A DNA stretch of 57,432 nucleotides from Chloroflexota bacterium (GTDB lineage Bacteria > Chloroflexota > Anaerolineae > Aggregatilineales > J027). A model generated the notes under the pieces. It was not told the DNA's origin, ran no database searches, and saw only the letters and a list, made by a program, of their open reading frames with translations. Location of the stretch: assembly GCA_024434115.1 (NCBI GenBank), contig QMIT01000017.1, positions 1 through 57,432 of the forward strand. Direction: 5' to 3'. Below are positions 36,701 to 44,727 of this stretch, piece after piece. A program made the position numbers and the translations under genes. The stretch's first letter is position 1; each line of letters opens with the position of its first letter.

Positions 36701-38174
36701 TGTTAGGGGTCGAGTACACCTGAAAAAGACGTGGAGTTTGCCATTCCCATATGGAAACGTGGTTAGAGCCTGTTCTGAGTATACGGCTACCATTGCCAGA
36801 AATATCGGTGACCGGTGATTGGATGCTGGTTAATTGCTCAGTCTGGCGATCAAAAATCATTGTTCCCGGATATGGAGGAACGAGATTGGTGGCGCCTGAG
36901 CTAAAAAAGATGTAGCGCCCATCCGCCGAGATTTTGGGGAGCTGTGAATTGTCGTTCCCTACTTCACCGTCGGGAGACATCGAGATCAGCGTGGTGGTAT
37001 GGGTTTGCATATCGCGGAGATAGACGTCTAGGAAACCATTGGTATCTTGCGGCGCCAAAGTGCCTCCAGCGTAGTGGAACACGACGAAGCGTCCATCGCC
37101 ACTAATGTCAGGATAAGATCCATGACCATTTCCTAGTAACCCATCACTGGTGACTGATACAAGTTGAATTTGGCAGGTGTCGAGATCATAGTAGTAAACA
37201 TCGCCTGAAGTGTTCGTGTCTAGTGGAACGAGCTGAGAAAACGTCCAAAAGGCTACATAGCGCCCGTCGCTGGAAAGTACCGGATCGCGAGATTCATCAC
37301 GGGCTTGCCTTCCATCACTTTGAACTGATACACGACGCACCGCATCATTTGGATTGCAGTTCGGTAAACACGGTGAGGTCGAGGCCGTAGCGACATTCGA
37401 ATATGGCGAAAAACCGCCTCCCATCAACGTGGCGTATCCGCGATAGTAATACGTCATGCCGCAGGGTAGATTGATATTGGCAACGAAGGTATTGTTAGTT
37501 GGGACGCGTCCAATTTCCAGCCAATTATCGAAGCCATTGGGCGAACGCTCGACGATGAATTCGATTTCATCGGGCAATGTCTCTGTCCAAAAAATGTCAA
37601 TCCGTGAATCCGTGACGGCGATCGCAGTGAGGTCATTGGTAAAACGGGTTGAGCCTGACGATAAGCCCCCATTGGATGGGATAGGAGCTAGACGACTGAT
37701 AATAAAGGCATCAATACCAACCACTCCGCCGGATTGTGCGTAAACCCGGACGAAATGGGGTTCGTCGGTCAGATAGTCCAAGCGGGTACTTTGACCGTAT
37801 TGAATGGTCGGACTGGTGGTCATGACGGTCCGCAATACAGTACCATCGACCTCTACCGCCAGCATCCCCATATTCGGCCCACTGGTGTAAATAATCTCGA
37901 AAGTTGTGCCGGAGAAAGCCAGTTGTAAGATGGCATCTGGGTTAGCACTGCCAGCAAGAGCGCCATTGTACAAATAACTACCCCCACTCGCCCCACTCGC
38001 GGGTTGGCTGATCCAATTTCCCTCTCGTGTTACTTGTGAAGCATCCGACTCAACGATTTGGAGGGTCGGTGCCTGTGAATGGACAGGAGATGAAGTCCAA
38101 GTCAAGAAGGTGGCAAGCAAGGCGATCAAGAGCCAAAACACAATTGCGCGTTGAAGTTTCAAGGTAAACCTCAC
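33714..38174 (-). CDS. Exported giant protein with fibronectin III and TolB-like repeats
   Basis: 1486 residues if translation starts at the GTG at 38174, which gives a clean signal peptide (MRFTLKLQRAIVFWLLIALL, cleavage near HSQA). An earlier TTG at 38204 is possible. After an N-terminal beta-sandwich, three fibronectin III-like domains (FIVERSPNGFDNWLEIGRVP and relatives) alternate with two blocks of TolB/WD40-like blades (SADGRYVAF, NLVPNDTN, DIFVYDRQT repeated). A C-terminal part has FG-GAP-like phrases (DWNGDGLKTPGMY, GDFDGDGLDSIAV, GDWNLNGLDSFGVY). It is probably cell-surface or secreted and binds another protein or sugar. It is not part of the phage operon, since a terminator lies between. 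Confidence 0.78.
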   Translation of the reverse strand: MRFTLKLQRAIVFWLLIALLATFLTWTSSPVHSQAPTLQIVESDASQVTREGNWISQPASGASGGSYLYNGALAGSANPDAILQLAFSGTTFEIIYTSGPNMGMLAVEVDGTVLRTVMTTSPTIQYGQSTRLDYLTDEPHFVRVYAQSGGVVGIDAFIISRLAPIPSNGGLSSGSTRFTNDLTAIAVTDSRIDIFWTETLPDEIEFIVERSPNGFDNWLEIGRVPTNNTFVANINLPCGMTYYYRGYATLMGGGFSPYSNVATASTSPCLPNCNPNDAVRRVSVQSDGRQARDESRDPVLSSDGRYVAFWTFSQLVPLDTNTSGDVYYYDLDTCQIQLVSVTSDGLLGNGHGSYPDISGDGRFVVFHYAGGTLAPQDTNGFLDVYLRDMQTHTTTLISMSPDGEVGNDNSQLPKISADGRYIFFSSGATNLVPPYPGTMIFDRQTEQLTSIQSPVTDISGNGSRILRTGSNHVSIWEWQTPRLFQVYSTPNNGINSATGGAISANGRYVLFQGAGPDFDQIGLFTVYRYDVDTGERLRISALNGQSDVRGRSISGDGRYSLFFSNNPFNTDGEDTNREYDLYVYDAQTGERRIVSLNAAGELSNNNSGSGVISDDGNVVAFASLASNLIPRDTNGTNDIFVVNLALLPRRFQLNAVATGQTSTHLDWVDDNTGESTWVVERSPNGSDQWTIIANLPANTTTYEDTNLHCSTRYYYRVRAYSSSNATFATYSIVAAANTEWCVRCDAQNLIHRVSIATGDYEGNWGSPRTSYALPSGISGDGRLVVFESEATNLVPNDTNGVADIFLHDRSTCTTSRISQLSDGTQPNGRSEMPTITPDGRYIVFESWANNLFPNDTNNQPDVFLYDRQLYELSHVSPAPPGEPFWGGYEADISADGRFVVYNFGHIYVYDRQTDTTERITHPLSGVGEAALNPSISDDGRLVAFRSFDNNLVPNDTNNRTDIFVYDRQTQQTQLVSLSSTGAQSNDDSLYPRISGNGRYVVFQSRATNLVPNDTTYSDVFLHDLQTHTTEQVSFDPQGQLYPDFAGYPDISADGRYVTFTVSAVVVYDRQTHQSHEVSVSPMGAWGTGFYPRISNDGNYVVFGSGVDNLVAGDFNSAQDIFVASVQQRPQALVLSVTNTTRTQVSLSWTGRYPLASHVVIQRRRYAGWETITTLPSNQVSFIDLGVGCSRLYNYRIQAYWSLAGLSSPYSATVSAQTQPCLPHVLALFRSDLNATSQLNTLQDAPPFSAYNTFTLNPPPVGDNGKWVMGDWNGDGLKTPGMYANNGVFYITNQSGGTGSTWIGTWFGLYGRPPVVGRFTNLPNDCLGVMDSAYLPPYGTAFALYFTCNMNGGAPPLSFQWISVVLPDPLFSGIHQFAAGDFDGDGLDSIAVRRGVHIAFTNVAPSMGHAAYNLAQYWGVPPDTAGDEGVFVVGDWNLNGLDSFGVYYQNGYFYRRDDLQWNTGIYTLQRIGNPIGAPVTATSWQPQ

Positions 38175-38587
38175 AGGCGGATAGTCACATCCCAAGGTAT
38201 CCAATTTTAGCCAGACTAAAACAGATTATAGGACTCGGCAGAGATTTTTCCTATGGCACTTCGCTCATTTTCACAGCAAATTCACACAGTTACCATATGA
38301 GATAATTTAATATGACGGGATGATCATCCCATCATTGAGGACGTCGGTGCCTCCAAACAAAACGGCGCAAGCTGCGCCGTCCAAAAGAGTATGCCTTTGA
38401 TCACTGGGCCGTGACCCTCAGCAGCGGCTCAGTGGTGGGGAGTTCGAGGGGTGGGGAAAAGGCAAAAGCAAAAAAACTGCTCTCACACAACCGTTCTAAT
38501 TATACCATGCTGTAGATTGTTTGTATATGTTTGTACCGCGAGCTTTGTCCTACTCAAGACCATCCCACTAGGCGCAGAACAATTCCG
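38175..38587. other. Intergenic region between TolB-repeat gene and CRISPR array 1
   Basis: No gene seen. It holds, from left to right, a - strand TATAAT at 38225-38230 (possible -10 of the TolB-repeat gene), a perfect 14-bp palindrome GGGATGATCATCCC at 38317-38330 (operator-like), and the terminator at 38362-38380. About 200 bases before the decayed first repeat have no clear signal. Open frames that begin here run into the array and are not genes. Confidence 0.6.
38348..38380 (-). terminator. Terminator downstream (on - strand) of CRISPR array 1
   Basis: Stem ACGGCGCA/TGCGCCGT (38380-38373 with 38369-38362), loop of three bases, followed on the - strand by TTTTGTTTGG. No - strand gene lies to its right except the array, so it fits the end of a - strand pre-crRNA transcript. 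It is almost the same hairpin as at 33651-33673. Confidence 0.65.
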
Positions 38588-39505
38588 CAGTACATCCCCT
38601 CAGCGGGAAATGGCCTTCTACAACTATGCGAGAGGCGCAGTTATAGGGGCGGCTATTGCAGGTTTCAATCCCCTCAGCGGGAAATGGCCTTCTACAACCA
38701 ACGCTAACCAAGCCATCGTGTCAATGCGCTTGAGGTTTCAATCCCCTCAGCGGGAAATGGCCTTCTACAACGATAAAGCAGTGGCGCGTAACATCAAAAG
38801 CAAACTGCGGTTTCAATCCCCTCAGCGGGAAATGGCCTTCTACAACGCCAAGTCGTTGATCTGGCCGTGCCCACCGGGTTGGAGTTTCAATCCCCTCAGC
38901 GGGAAATGGCCTTCTACAACGGTTGGGGGTGCAGCACGACGGCGGTCAAATAAATGGGTTTCAATCCCCTCAGCGGGAAATGGCCTTCTACAACCACTTG
39001 GTCAATGGTGGCCGTCGCTTGGGCAAGGGTGTTTCAATCCCCTCAGCGGGAAATGGCCTTCTACAACAGTCTAACCGACAGGCTAGAGGAAGTCCAGAAA
39101 CAAGGTTTCAATCCCCTCAGCGGGAAATGGCCTTCTACAACCAAGCGCACGCCGTGGGGGTCGCTGGTCAGTGCGCTGTTTCAATCCCCTCAGCGGGAAA
39201 TGGCCTTCTACAACCGAAATGGAGGTACGGCCAATCATTTCACCGACGAGTTTCAATCCCCTCAGCGGGAAATGGCCTTCTACAACTGCCTCAACTGGAT
39301 GGCACACGTCAACCGCTGCTGTGTTTCAATCCCCTCAGCGGGAAATGGCCTTCTACAACCATGACCAAGAGTTATGGGGCCAATAATCCCAAAAAGTTTC
39401 AATCCCCTCAGCGGGAAATGGCCTTCTACAACCCAGATTCGGCACCTGCCCCCACATAATTGACCCAAGTTTCAATCCCCTCAGCGGGAAATGGCCTTCT
39501 ACAAC
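38588..39505 (-). CRISPR. CRISPR array 1: 13 repeats of 37 bp, 12 spacers
   Basis: Repeats (written on the + strand) begin GTTTCAATCCCCTCAGCGGG and end AAATGGCCTTCTACAAC. Twelve are identical and start at 38662, 38735, 38810, 38884, 38958, 39031, 39105, 39178, 39250, 39323, 39396 and 39469. The leftmost copy (38588-38624) has lost its first bases. Spacers are 35-38 bases and all different. Orientation is taken as -: the reverse complement ends in ATTGAAAC, a known type of crRNA 5' tag, and the decayed copy sits at the left (leader-distal) end. A - strand promoter lies to the right and a terminator to the left. Confidence 0.95.
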
Positions 39506-39892
39506 CGACGTCATATTTCAGTAGTTGCAGGTCATTTTTGACCTGAGTTCTAATTTCAAACTCATATAACGCATTATAGAGGGTCGTTTTTGTGGAGTCA
39601 AATGACATGATCTCCATTTTCGCCTGCTCGTTTCGCAACTCGTTTTCTGCACGAAATCAGGGGGGAGTTGCGTCAAATCGCCCATCATATTCCCCACCCT
39701 CCTTTTATTTTAGCATACTACAGTCGGCCCATCTTGCCCCTCAGCGATATGAGGCCTCTGCTTGGGCTGGTTTCCCCTCCAAGCACGACAAGCTACAATT
39801 GGCTCAACAGCAACAGCATCTACTGTCATCCCAAATCATACCAGTTCGGGTTTTTTCATTTCGAGGCCATGAGAAATGAGTAAATTCACGCT
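39506..39892. other. Presumed leader of array 1 and upstream region of the cas genes
   Basis: 387 bases without a gene. Next to the last repeat there is a small hairpin (CAGGTC 39528-39533 with GACCTG 39540-39545). Beyond it stands the - strand promoter at 39573-39601. The remaining part up to the CARF-HTH gene shows no clear + strand promoter. No second repeat-like sequence was seen. Confidence 0.6.
39573..39601 (-). promoter_or_regulatory. Sigma70-type promoter reading into CRISPR array 1
   Basis: On the - strand: -35 TTGACT (39601-39596), 17-base spacer, -10 TATAAT (39578-39573). Five of six and six of six consensus bases. Transcription would start near 39566 and enter the first repeat (39505) about 60 bases later, as expected for a CRISPR leader promoter. 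Confidence 0.75.
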
Positions 39893-40675
39893 ATGACTCC
39901 AAAATCATCTATTTTAGTTGCGACCCTCGGCACTGAACCGCAAGTCGTGACCCTTGTCTTGGATAAACTCCTGCAAGAGGGCGAAGTCGTCACACGGGTG
40001 ATTGTGGTACACACCGATGACAAAGACCCCACCATTGGCAAAGCATTGGAGGCCCTGCGGCATGAGTTTTTGACCAAGCGCTACTATGGAGATCGCACTC
40101 TCTTTGACCTGCATGTACTGGCGGGATCGGGTGGCCCGTTGAGGGATGTCACCACGCCGGAAGAAATAGATTTTGCGTTTGAGGGGGTCTACAGCCTGTT
40201 GCGCCAGCACAAATACGCGGGGCATAAAATTCACCTCTCCATCGCTGGAGGTCGCAAAACAATGGCCCTGTTTGCGATGGCTACTGCTCAAATTCTCTTT
40301 GATTCGGATGACCGAGTCTGGCATCTAGTCAGCAGTCCGTCACTGGTCAGTACGCGCCAACTCCACACCGCTGCTGCTGAAGATGCAATACTCGTACCCG
40401 TCCCGATTGCCAATTGGCGCAACTTGCAGCCGAGTGATACCACACGAGTACGCGACTTTATCGACAATGTGTTAACACCAGCTGAACGAGAAATCGTGAT
40501 GCTGTTGGTTCAAAAAGGGCTGTCTAATCAGGCCCTAGCTGATTACCTCAACAAAAGCGTCAAGACCATAGCCAATCAACTGACGATGATTTATAGCAAA
40601 CTGGCCGATCATTTTGATTTGACGGAAGTCCCAGATCGCACCATGCTGCTCGTATTATTAGGAAAAAATTCCTAA
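39893..40675 (+). CDS. CARF-domain protein with C-terminal LuxR-type HTH
   Basis: 260 residues. The N-terminal 170 residues form a CARF domain: strand SILVATLGTEPQVVTLVLD, and the ligand-loop motif SIAGGRKTM with GGRKT at 119-123, like the Cas_NE0113-type CARF family. Residues 194-240 are a LuxR/GerE-type helix-turn-helix (LTPAEREIVMLLVQKGLSNQ, then ALADYLNKSVKTIANQL). It should bind cyclic oligoadenylate made by Cas10 and bind DNA, so it is probably a transcription factor of the immune response. It has no HEPN, PD-(D/E)XK or other nuclease domain. The ribosome binding site is weak. Confidence 0.82.
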   Translation: MTPKSSILVATLGTEPQVVTLVLDKLLQEGEVVTRVIVVHTDDKDPTIGKALEALRHEFLTKRYYGDRTLFDLHVLAGSGGPLRDVTTPEEIDFAFEGVYSLLRQHKYAGHKIHLSIAGGRKTMALFAMATAQILFDSDDRVWHLVSSPSLVSTRQLHTAAAEDAILVPVPIANWRNLQPSDTTRVRDFIDNVLTPAEREIVMLLVQKGLSNQALADYLNKSVKTIANQLTMIYSKLADHFDLTEVPDRTMLLVLLGKNS

Positions 40676-40729
40676 CCCATTTGAGGATCAGTTCCTATTG
40701 GGGAACAAGCGGGTCATTCTACTATTAAA

Positions 40730-40748
40730 GTGAGCAATCAATACTCAC
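40730..40748. promoter_or_regulatory. Inverted repeat before the HTH-like gene, possible operator
   Basis: GTGAG-N9-CTCAC at 40730-40748, five bases before the ATG at 40753. A second small inverted repeat (GTTCC/GGAAC, 40691-40706) lies upstream. It could be a binding site for the CARF-HTH protein or the next gene product. Only the symmetry supports this. Confidence 0.3.
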
Positions 40749-40752
40749 CGAA

Positions 40753-41322
40753 ATGAGCATGACCATGTCTGACGGCGCATTCCTCCCAAACCCTATTCCC
40801 TCTGAAGCAGCGATCCGCCTGCCGAACTTAACCGCGTCGTCGCTCAAGCAGGTTTTTGAAGCATTACGACAGGGTGAAGACGTCCAAGCGCATCCTTTTC
40901 TGGAGTTACTTTGGCTGCGTCAGTACACGGCGTTCGACATAACCTCAACAGGCCCGGTTCCTTCCATCATCCTCTTTGATGCCCTCTCCGGTGTGGTGAC
41001 GATGTGTCTGGAAAAACTACGCAGCATCTACGAACTTCCGTCACTAAGTGTCAACCTGACGGCACGCGAAGCCATGATGGACTTGGCAAGGGTAGCCCAG
41101 ACGGGGAACCGATTGTTAATGGGTGGAAGCGCCGTTTTTTACCGCTATATTCGCTACGATCTGGATTGGCAAATGGAGCAGATCAGCCAGTATTTGGGGC
41201 AGAGCGGTCGCACAACGCGGCGATTTATGAACGACTTTTGGGGTATGCTGGTGAAAATCCTGATTCAACTGGAGGCAAATGCGTTGGGGATAGTTTTGAA
41301 TTTCCCCCTCCATCACATCTGA
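40753..41322 (+). CDS. Unknown HTH-like protein in type III-D locus
   Basis: 189 residues if the first of three close ATGs (40753, 40759, 40765) is used; no clear ribosome binding site decides. It is mostly helical. The C-terminal part RYDLDWQMEQISQYLGQSGR followed by TTRRFMNDF looks like a winged or simple helix-turn-helix, similar to the DNA-binding segment seen at the start of large STAND ATPases in Chloroflexota, as I recall. No ATPase follows. It sits between the CARF-HTH and cas6 genes. Role unknown; a regulator of the locus is possible. Confidence 0.55.
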   Translation: MSMTMSDGAFLPNPIPSEAAIRLPNLTASSLKQVFEALRQGEDVQAHPFLELLWLRQYTAFDITSTGPVPSIILFDALSGVVTMCLEKLRSIYELPSLSVNLTAREAMMDLARVAQTGNRLLMGGSAVFYRYIRYDLDWQMEQISQYLGQSGRTTRRFMNDFWGMLVKILIQLEANALGIVLNFPLHHI

Positions 41323-41390
41323 CCTCTTTTTGAGGCGAGGGATCACGTAGGTCTATTCACAAGAGGCAGCAACCGTTAGGAAGTATAACG

Positions 41391-42269
41391 ATGGATTACC
41401 GAGCAATTGTGGTCATCATTCGAACCGAAACATCTCCAGATCAACCCCGTGTGACGTGGCCGATCTATTCGGGGCGAGCCATTTATCTTTGGTTACTCCA
41501 AAGGTTAGAGAACGAAGCACCCCCTATCGCCAATCGTCTCAAACATGAAAACCGTGCGAAGCCCCTTACGGCGAGTGGTCTTTTTCAAGCAGCATCCATA
41601 CGGCCATTTCACGACTCAGCGAAATCGGGAACATTCGCTTGGTTTCGGATCACGAGCTTAGATGCCAACCTCTCAGCCTTCCTTGACCATCTTGCAGAAA
41701 CACTCCCGACCCAAAGGATCATGCTCAATGACAATCATTGGGTCGTCGAATCAGTAATACGAGAGGCCACAGAACATGAGTGGGCACAGTCGGCGCCGAC
41801 AACTCAGGACATCCGACCCTTGAATCCCTCAATGGCAATCACGCTAGAGTTTGTTACGCCTACCGGATTCAGGCGAAATGACCTCAAAATTCCCATCCCT
41901 CAGCCAGACCTTGTCTTCGGAAGCCTAGAGCGGCGATGGCGCGAACTAGAACAAACAGCTTCGCCACGCGACATCAATTTTGTGATGCAGCACGGAATCA
42001 CCCTGCTAAACTACCACATCGTGACCCAAAAGGTGAATTTAAAAACAGAAGGTGTTCAAGTGGGTTATGTGGGGCGCGTGACTTTTCAGATGAAACCCCT
42101 AGCCCAACTTGAAACACACCCCGCCGCACCAAAGTCCCTTGCAGATCATTATCTACACATGATGCAATACATCGATCAACTGGCGAGTGCAGCATTTTTT
42201 CTAGGTGTCGGTATCAAAACAACCGCGGGAATGGGAATGGCACGACGGCTCGAAGTTTCGCCTATGTAA
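41391..42269 (+). CDS. cas6: Cas6 endoribonuclease, copy 1
   Basis: 292 residues, two ferredoxin-like folds. In the middle it has FVTPTGFRRNDLKIPIPQP and VFGSLERRWREL, and at the end the Cas6 glycine-rich loop FFLGVGIKTTAGMGMARR. Cas6 cuts pre-crRNA in the repeat, leaving the 8-base tag. AGGAAG lies 8 bases before the ATG. The first 30 residues lack an obvious histidine of the usual catalytic type, so the active site is not certain. It is the first of three Cas6 genes here and shares the LERRWREL segment with copy 3. Confidence 0.82.
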   Translation: MDYRAIVVIIRTETSPDQPRVTWPIYSGRAIYLWLLQRLENEAPPIANRLKHENRAKPLTASGLFQAASIRPFHDSAKSGTFAWFRITSLDANLSAFLDHLAETLPTQRIMLNDNHWVVESVIREATEHEWAQSAPTTQDIRPLNPSMAITLEFVTPTGFRRNDLKIPIPQPDLVFGSLERRWRELEQTASPRDINFVMQHGITLLNYHIVTQKVNLKTEGVQVGYVGRVTFQMKPLAQLETHPAAPKSLADHYLHMMQYIDQLASAAFFLGVGIKTTAGMGMARRLEVSPM

Positions 42270-42310
42270 TAGCGTAATTAATTTATATCAGGTGAAACAT
42301 CATAGAATTG

Positions 42311-42339
42311 TTGCATATCTAATTAATTAAGTTTATAAT
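42311..42339 (+). promoter_or_regulatory. Candidate promoter of the cas10 operon
   Basis: TTGCAT (42311-42316), 17-base spacer, TATAAT (42334-42339), in an AT-rich gap of 117 bases between cas6 and cas10. The -10 is perfect, the -35 matches at three of six. Start of transcription would be about 40 bases before the cas10 ATG. Confidence 0.5.
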
Positions 42340-42386
42340 CGGCATTATGCCTTACTATCATTAGAAAATCCGTAGGCAGGTCAAAA

Positions 42387-44081
42387 ATGCAAATCAGCTT
42401 GGACTGGCGTGATCGTGTTTTGCGTCCCCTTCTCTCCAATGCTATTCCTGCGCCATTGCATCGGGACACAACATCTATCGTGCTCTTGGGTGGGGATGTG
42501 GACAAAGCGCAATCCTATATTTTTGAGTCCTCGGGCCTCCCCGATGTACGAGGTGCAAGTCGGCTGCTCTCAACCCTAAATGGCGAACGTTATTTTCGAA
42601 AAGAGCCTCTTCCGAACGTAGAAGGCGTTGACGGTTTATTGGTCAAGTATCTTGGCCTTGATCCGGATCAAGATGTCCTCTATTTGGGGGGCGGAAGTAT
42701 CTTAGCCCTGATGCCGGATGTGGCAACGGCAGAGGCATTCAAAGATGTCCTGATCCGTGCCTACCCATCGGCCACAGGCGTGGCGACGATCACTGTCGAA
42801 ATGATGGAATGCCGGGTCTGTGATATTGCCGACAAGAAAATCTTTCCCGAAAAGATTCAAGCGTTGCAAGCCAAGATTCGCCGGGCCAAAAATGCCGTTC
42901 AGTGGGTGCCTTTCTATGAACGCCTACCTTTTATGCAAACGTGCGTGGCTTGTCAGGTACGGCCCGCCGAAGCGGTAGACCCCAGTTTACCCAACGAGCC
43001 AAAGTATTATTGTCATCTGTGCCTTGAAAAACGGCGTATTGGTCGGGAGCGGCGTTTCTGGAATAGTGTCTTATTCCCAGAGGTACGCGCTGCCAATGCC
43101 GCCGATTTAGGCCAGATTGGGGCATTTTCAAATAATGATATTGCGTTGCTCTATGCGGACGGCGATGGATTTGGGAAATACGTTTTCTCGGCTACCTCAC
43201 CCGGCGAGTTTAAGAATCGAAGTGAGAACATTCGGCGCAACATCTGGGATACCTTATATGATGCCTTGAAAGATCTCCCGCCACGCAAACCGAAATCCCC
43301 CAGCCCTGCTCAAAACGAAAAAATCTGGCCCTACGAGATCATTACGGTTGGTGGGGATGATGTCCTCATGATCCTGCCAGCCACTGAGGTGTTTACCGTA
43401 ACACAACGCCTCCTCAACGGAATGCAGGCCCGATCGGGCGCATTGACACTCTCGATAGGCATTACCATTGGGCGGGCCAGCACCCCGATCCGCGTGTTGT
43501 ATGAAATCGCCCGTATGGCGCTCAAAACAGCGAAACGCCGTCGTTTTGAAACGCAGTCTCAAGAGTCATTCATGGATTTTCATGATATCACCCGTGAGGG
43601 GTTACCTGCCGTCAGCCTAAGCCACCATCGTCAACACCAATACCGTTATAAACGGGCGCAGGGCGGTGATGGGCTGTTGCTCACGGGACGCCCCTATGCG
43701 CTGGCGGATTTTGAGAAATTGATGGGTTCGATCACCACTTTAGGGGCTTCCTCTACTAGTCAGACTCGTCGTGCGCGGACAGGCTTTCCACTCAGCCAGC
43801 TCCATGCACTCAGCGACAGCCTCGGTACCGGATTCGAAAGCAGCCAGTTGTACTACCTTTATCAGCGGTCGCGCTTTAACAATGCCCAAGTGGAGCAGCT
43901 AGAGCGACTTGAAGCGTATTGGGGGGTAAGTCTGAATACCCTTGAACAAGGCGCTGATGTGACGTGGCCGTGGTTGCGCATGGATGATGTTCGAGAGGTT
44001 CAATACTACACCCCCTTGCGTGACCTCATTTTATTATATGACCTGACGGGAGGCTCGAATGGCGACACAAATCAGGCTTAA
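42387..44081 (+). CDS. cas10: Cas10, HD-less, GGDD intact (type III-D)
   Basis: 564 residues, short for Cas10 because no N-terminal HD nuclease domain is present. It has a first palm element (LLGGDVDKAQSYIF at 33-46), a zinc site (Cys186, Cys189, Cys209, Cys212) and a second palm with LYADGDGFGKY at 255-265 and GGDD at 322-325. The GGDD cyclase should make cyclic oligoadenylate when the complex binds target RNA. Without HD it should not cut DNA. HD-less Cas10 together with Csx10 and Csx19 is the hallmark of subtype III-D. The stop overlaps the next gene by 23 bases. Confidence 0.93.
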   Translation: MQISLDWRDRVLRPLLSNAIPAPLHRDTTSIVLLGGDVDKAQSYIFESSGLPDVRGASRLLSTLNGERYFRKEPLPNVEGVDGLLVKYLGLDPDQDVLYLGGGSILALMPDVATAEAFKDVLIRAYPSATGVATITVEMMECRVCDIADKKIFPEKIQALQAKIRRAKNAVQWVPFYERLPFMQTCVACQVRPAEAVDPSLPNEPKYYCHLCLEKRRIGRERRFWNSVLFPEVRAANAADLGQIGAFSNNDIALLYADGDGFGKYVFSATSPGEFKNRSENIRRNIWDTLYDALKDLPPRKPKSPSPAQNEKIWPYEIITVGGDDVLMILPATEVFTVTQRLLNGMQARSGALTLSIGITIGRASTPIRVLYEIARMALKTAKRRRFETQSQESFMDFHDITREGLPAVSLSHHRQHQYRYKRAQGGDGLLLTGRPYALADFEKLMGSITTLGASSTSQTRRARTGFPLSQLHALSDSLGTGFESSQLYYLYQRSRFNNAQVEQLERLEAYWGVSLNTLEQGADVTWPWLRMDDVREVQYYTPLRDLILLYDLTGGSNGDTNQA

Positions 44082-44727
44082 ACTCACCATGCAATCGCCG
44101 CTGCATATTGGTGGCGAAACACGCCTGAACACCAGCGCCGATAAGCCATTGCTTAAGACAGTCGATGGGTTACCCTACATCCCGGCCACGACGCTCAAAG
44201 GCCGCCTTCGTCACACCCTTGAACAAATTCTGCATTCTGACTTCGTTAATCTCTATCAGCTTGGCCCGCTCTCCGACAATATGATGGGATCCCCTGATAC
44301 CGTGCACTACCTGTTTGGATCCCCCCAGCAAGAGAGCCGGGTTTATTTCGAAGACTTATACCTATCTGGGCCACCCGTCATACTGGATGCCTTCCTTACC
44401 AGACGAGGCAAGGCCTTCCCGACGACCATGATACGTACAGGGGTCGGGATCAATCGCCGTCGCCGGGTCGCCCAAGATCAAATTCTTTATTCGACTGAAG
44501 TGTTCGCCCCGGGTATTGATCTAGAGTTTAGCGGGAGTGTCACTGCATTGGTGGACGATGAAGCGTTGATTTATCTGCTCATGGCTGGGTTGCGTTTCAT
44601 TGAACAAATCGGAAGCCAGCGGTCGCGGGGTTTTGGGTGGTGCAAAGTCGATATCCTAGCACCTGTCTACGATGAAACCGCCATGCGAAACGCGCTGAAC
44701 CATTACTTACTAGGAGACGGCGAATGA
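44059..44727 (+). CDS. Cas7-family RAMP (Csm3-like), first copy
   Basis: 222 residues, a single compact Cas7. It has SPLHIGGETRL, an aspartate (Asp28) in SADKPLLKT at the place of the catalytic Asp of Csm3, YIPATTLKGRLRHTLE and a C-terminal SQRSRGFGWCKV glycine loop. It should form part of the crRNA backbone and probably cuts target RNA. GGGAGGCTCGA stands before the ATG inside the end of cas10. The next gene overlaps by 4 bases. Confidence 0.88.
   Translation: MATQIRLKLTMQSPLHIGGETRLNTSADKPLLKTVDGLPYIPATTLKGRLRHTLEQILHSDFVNLYQLGPLSDNMMGSPDTVHYLFGSPQQESRVYFEDLYLSGPPVILDAFLTRRGKAFPTTMIRTGVGINRRRRVAQDQILYSTEVFAPGIDLEFSGSVTALVDDEALIYLLMAGLRFIEQIGSQRSRGFGWCKVDILAPVYDETAMRNALNHYLLGDGE

Noticed and set aside
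38451..39459. Open frames across CRISPR array 1
   Set aside because: They are translations of the 37-bp repeat in several frames (FQSPQREMAFYN, FNPLSGKWPS, VSIPSAGNGLL). The same holds for the frames across arrays 2 and 3.
38588..39505. Array 1 transcribed on the + strand towards the cas genes
   Set aside because: The decayed repeat is on the left, the promoter is on the - strand at the right, and the - strand repeat ends in ATTGAAAC.
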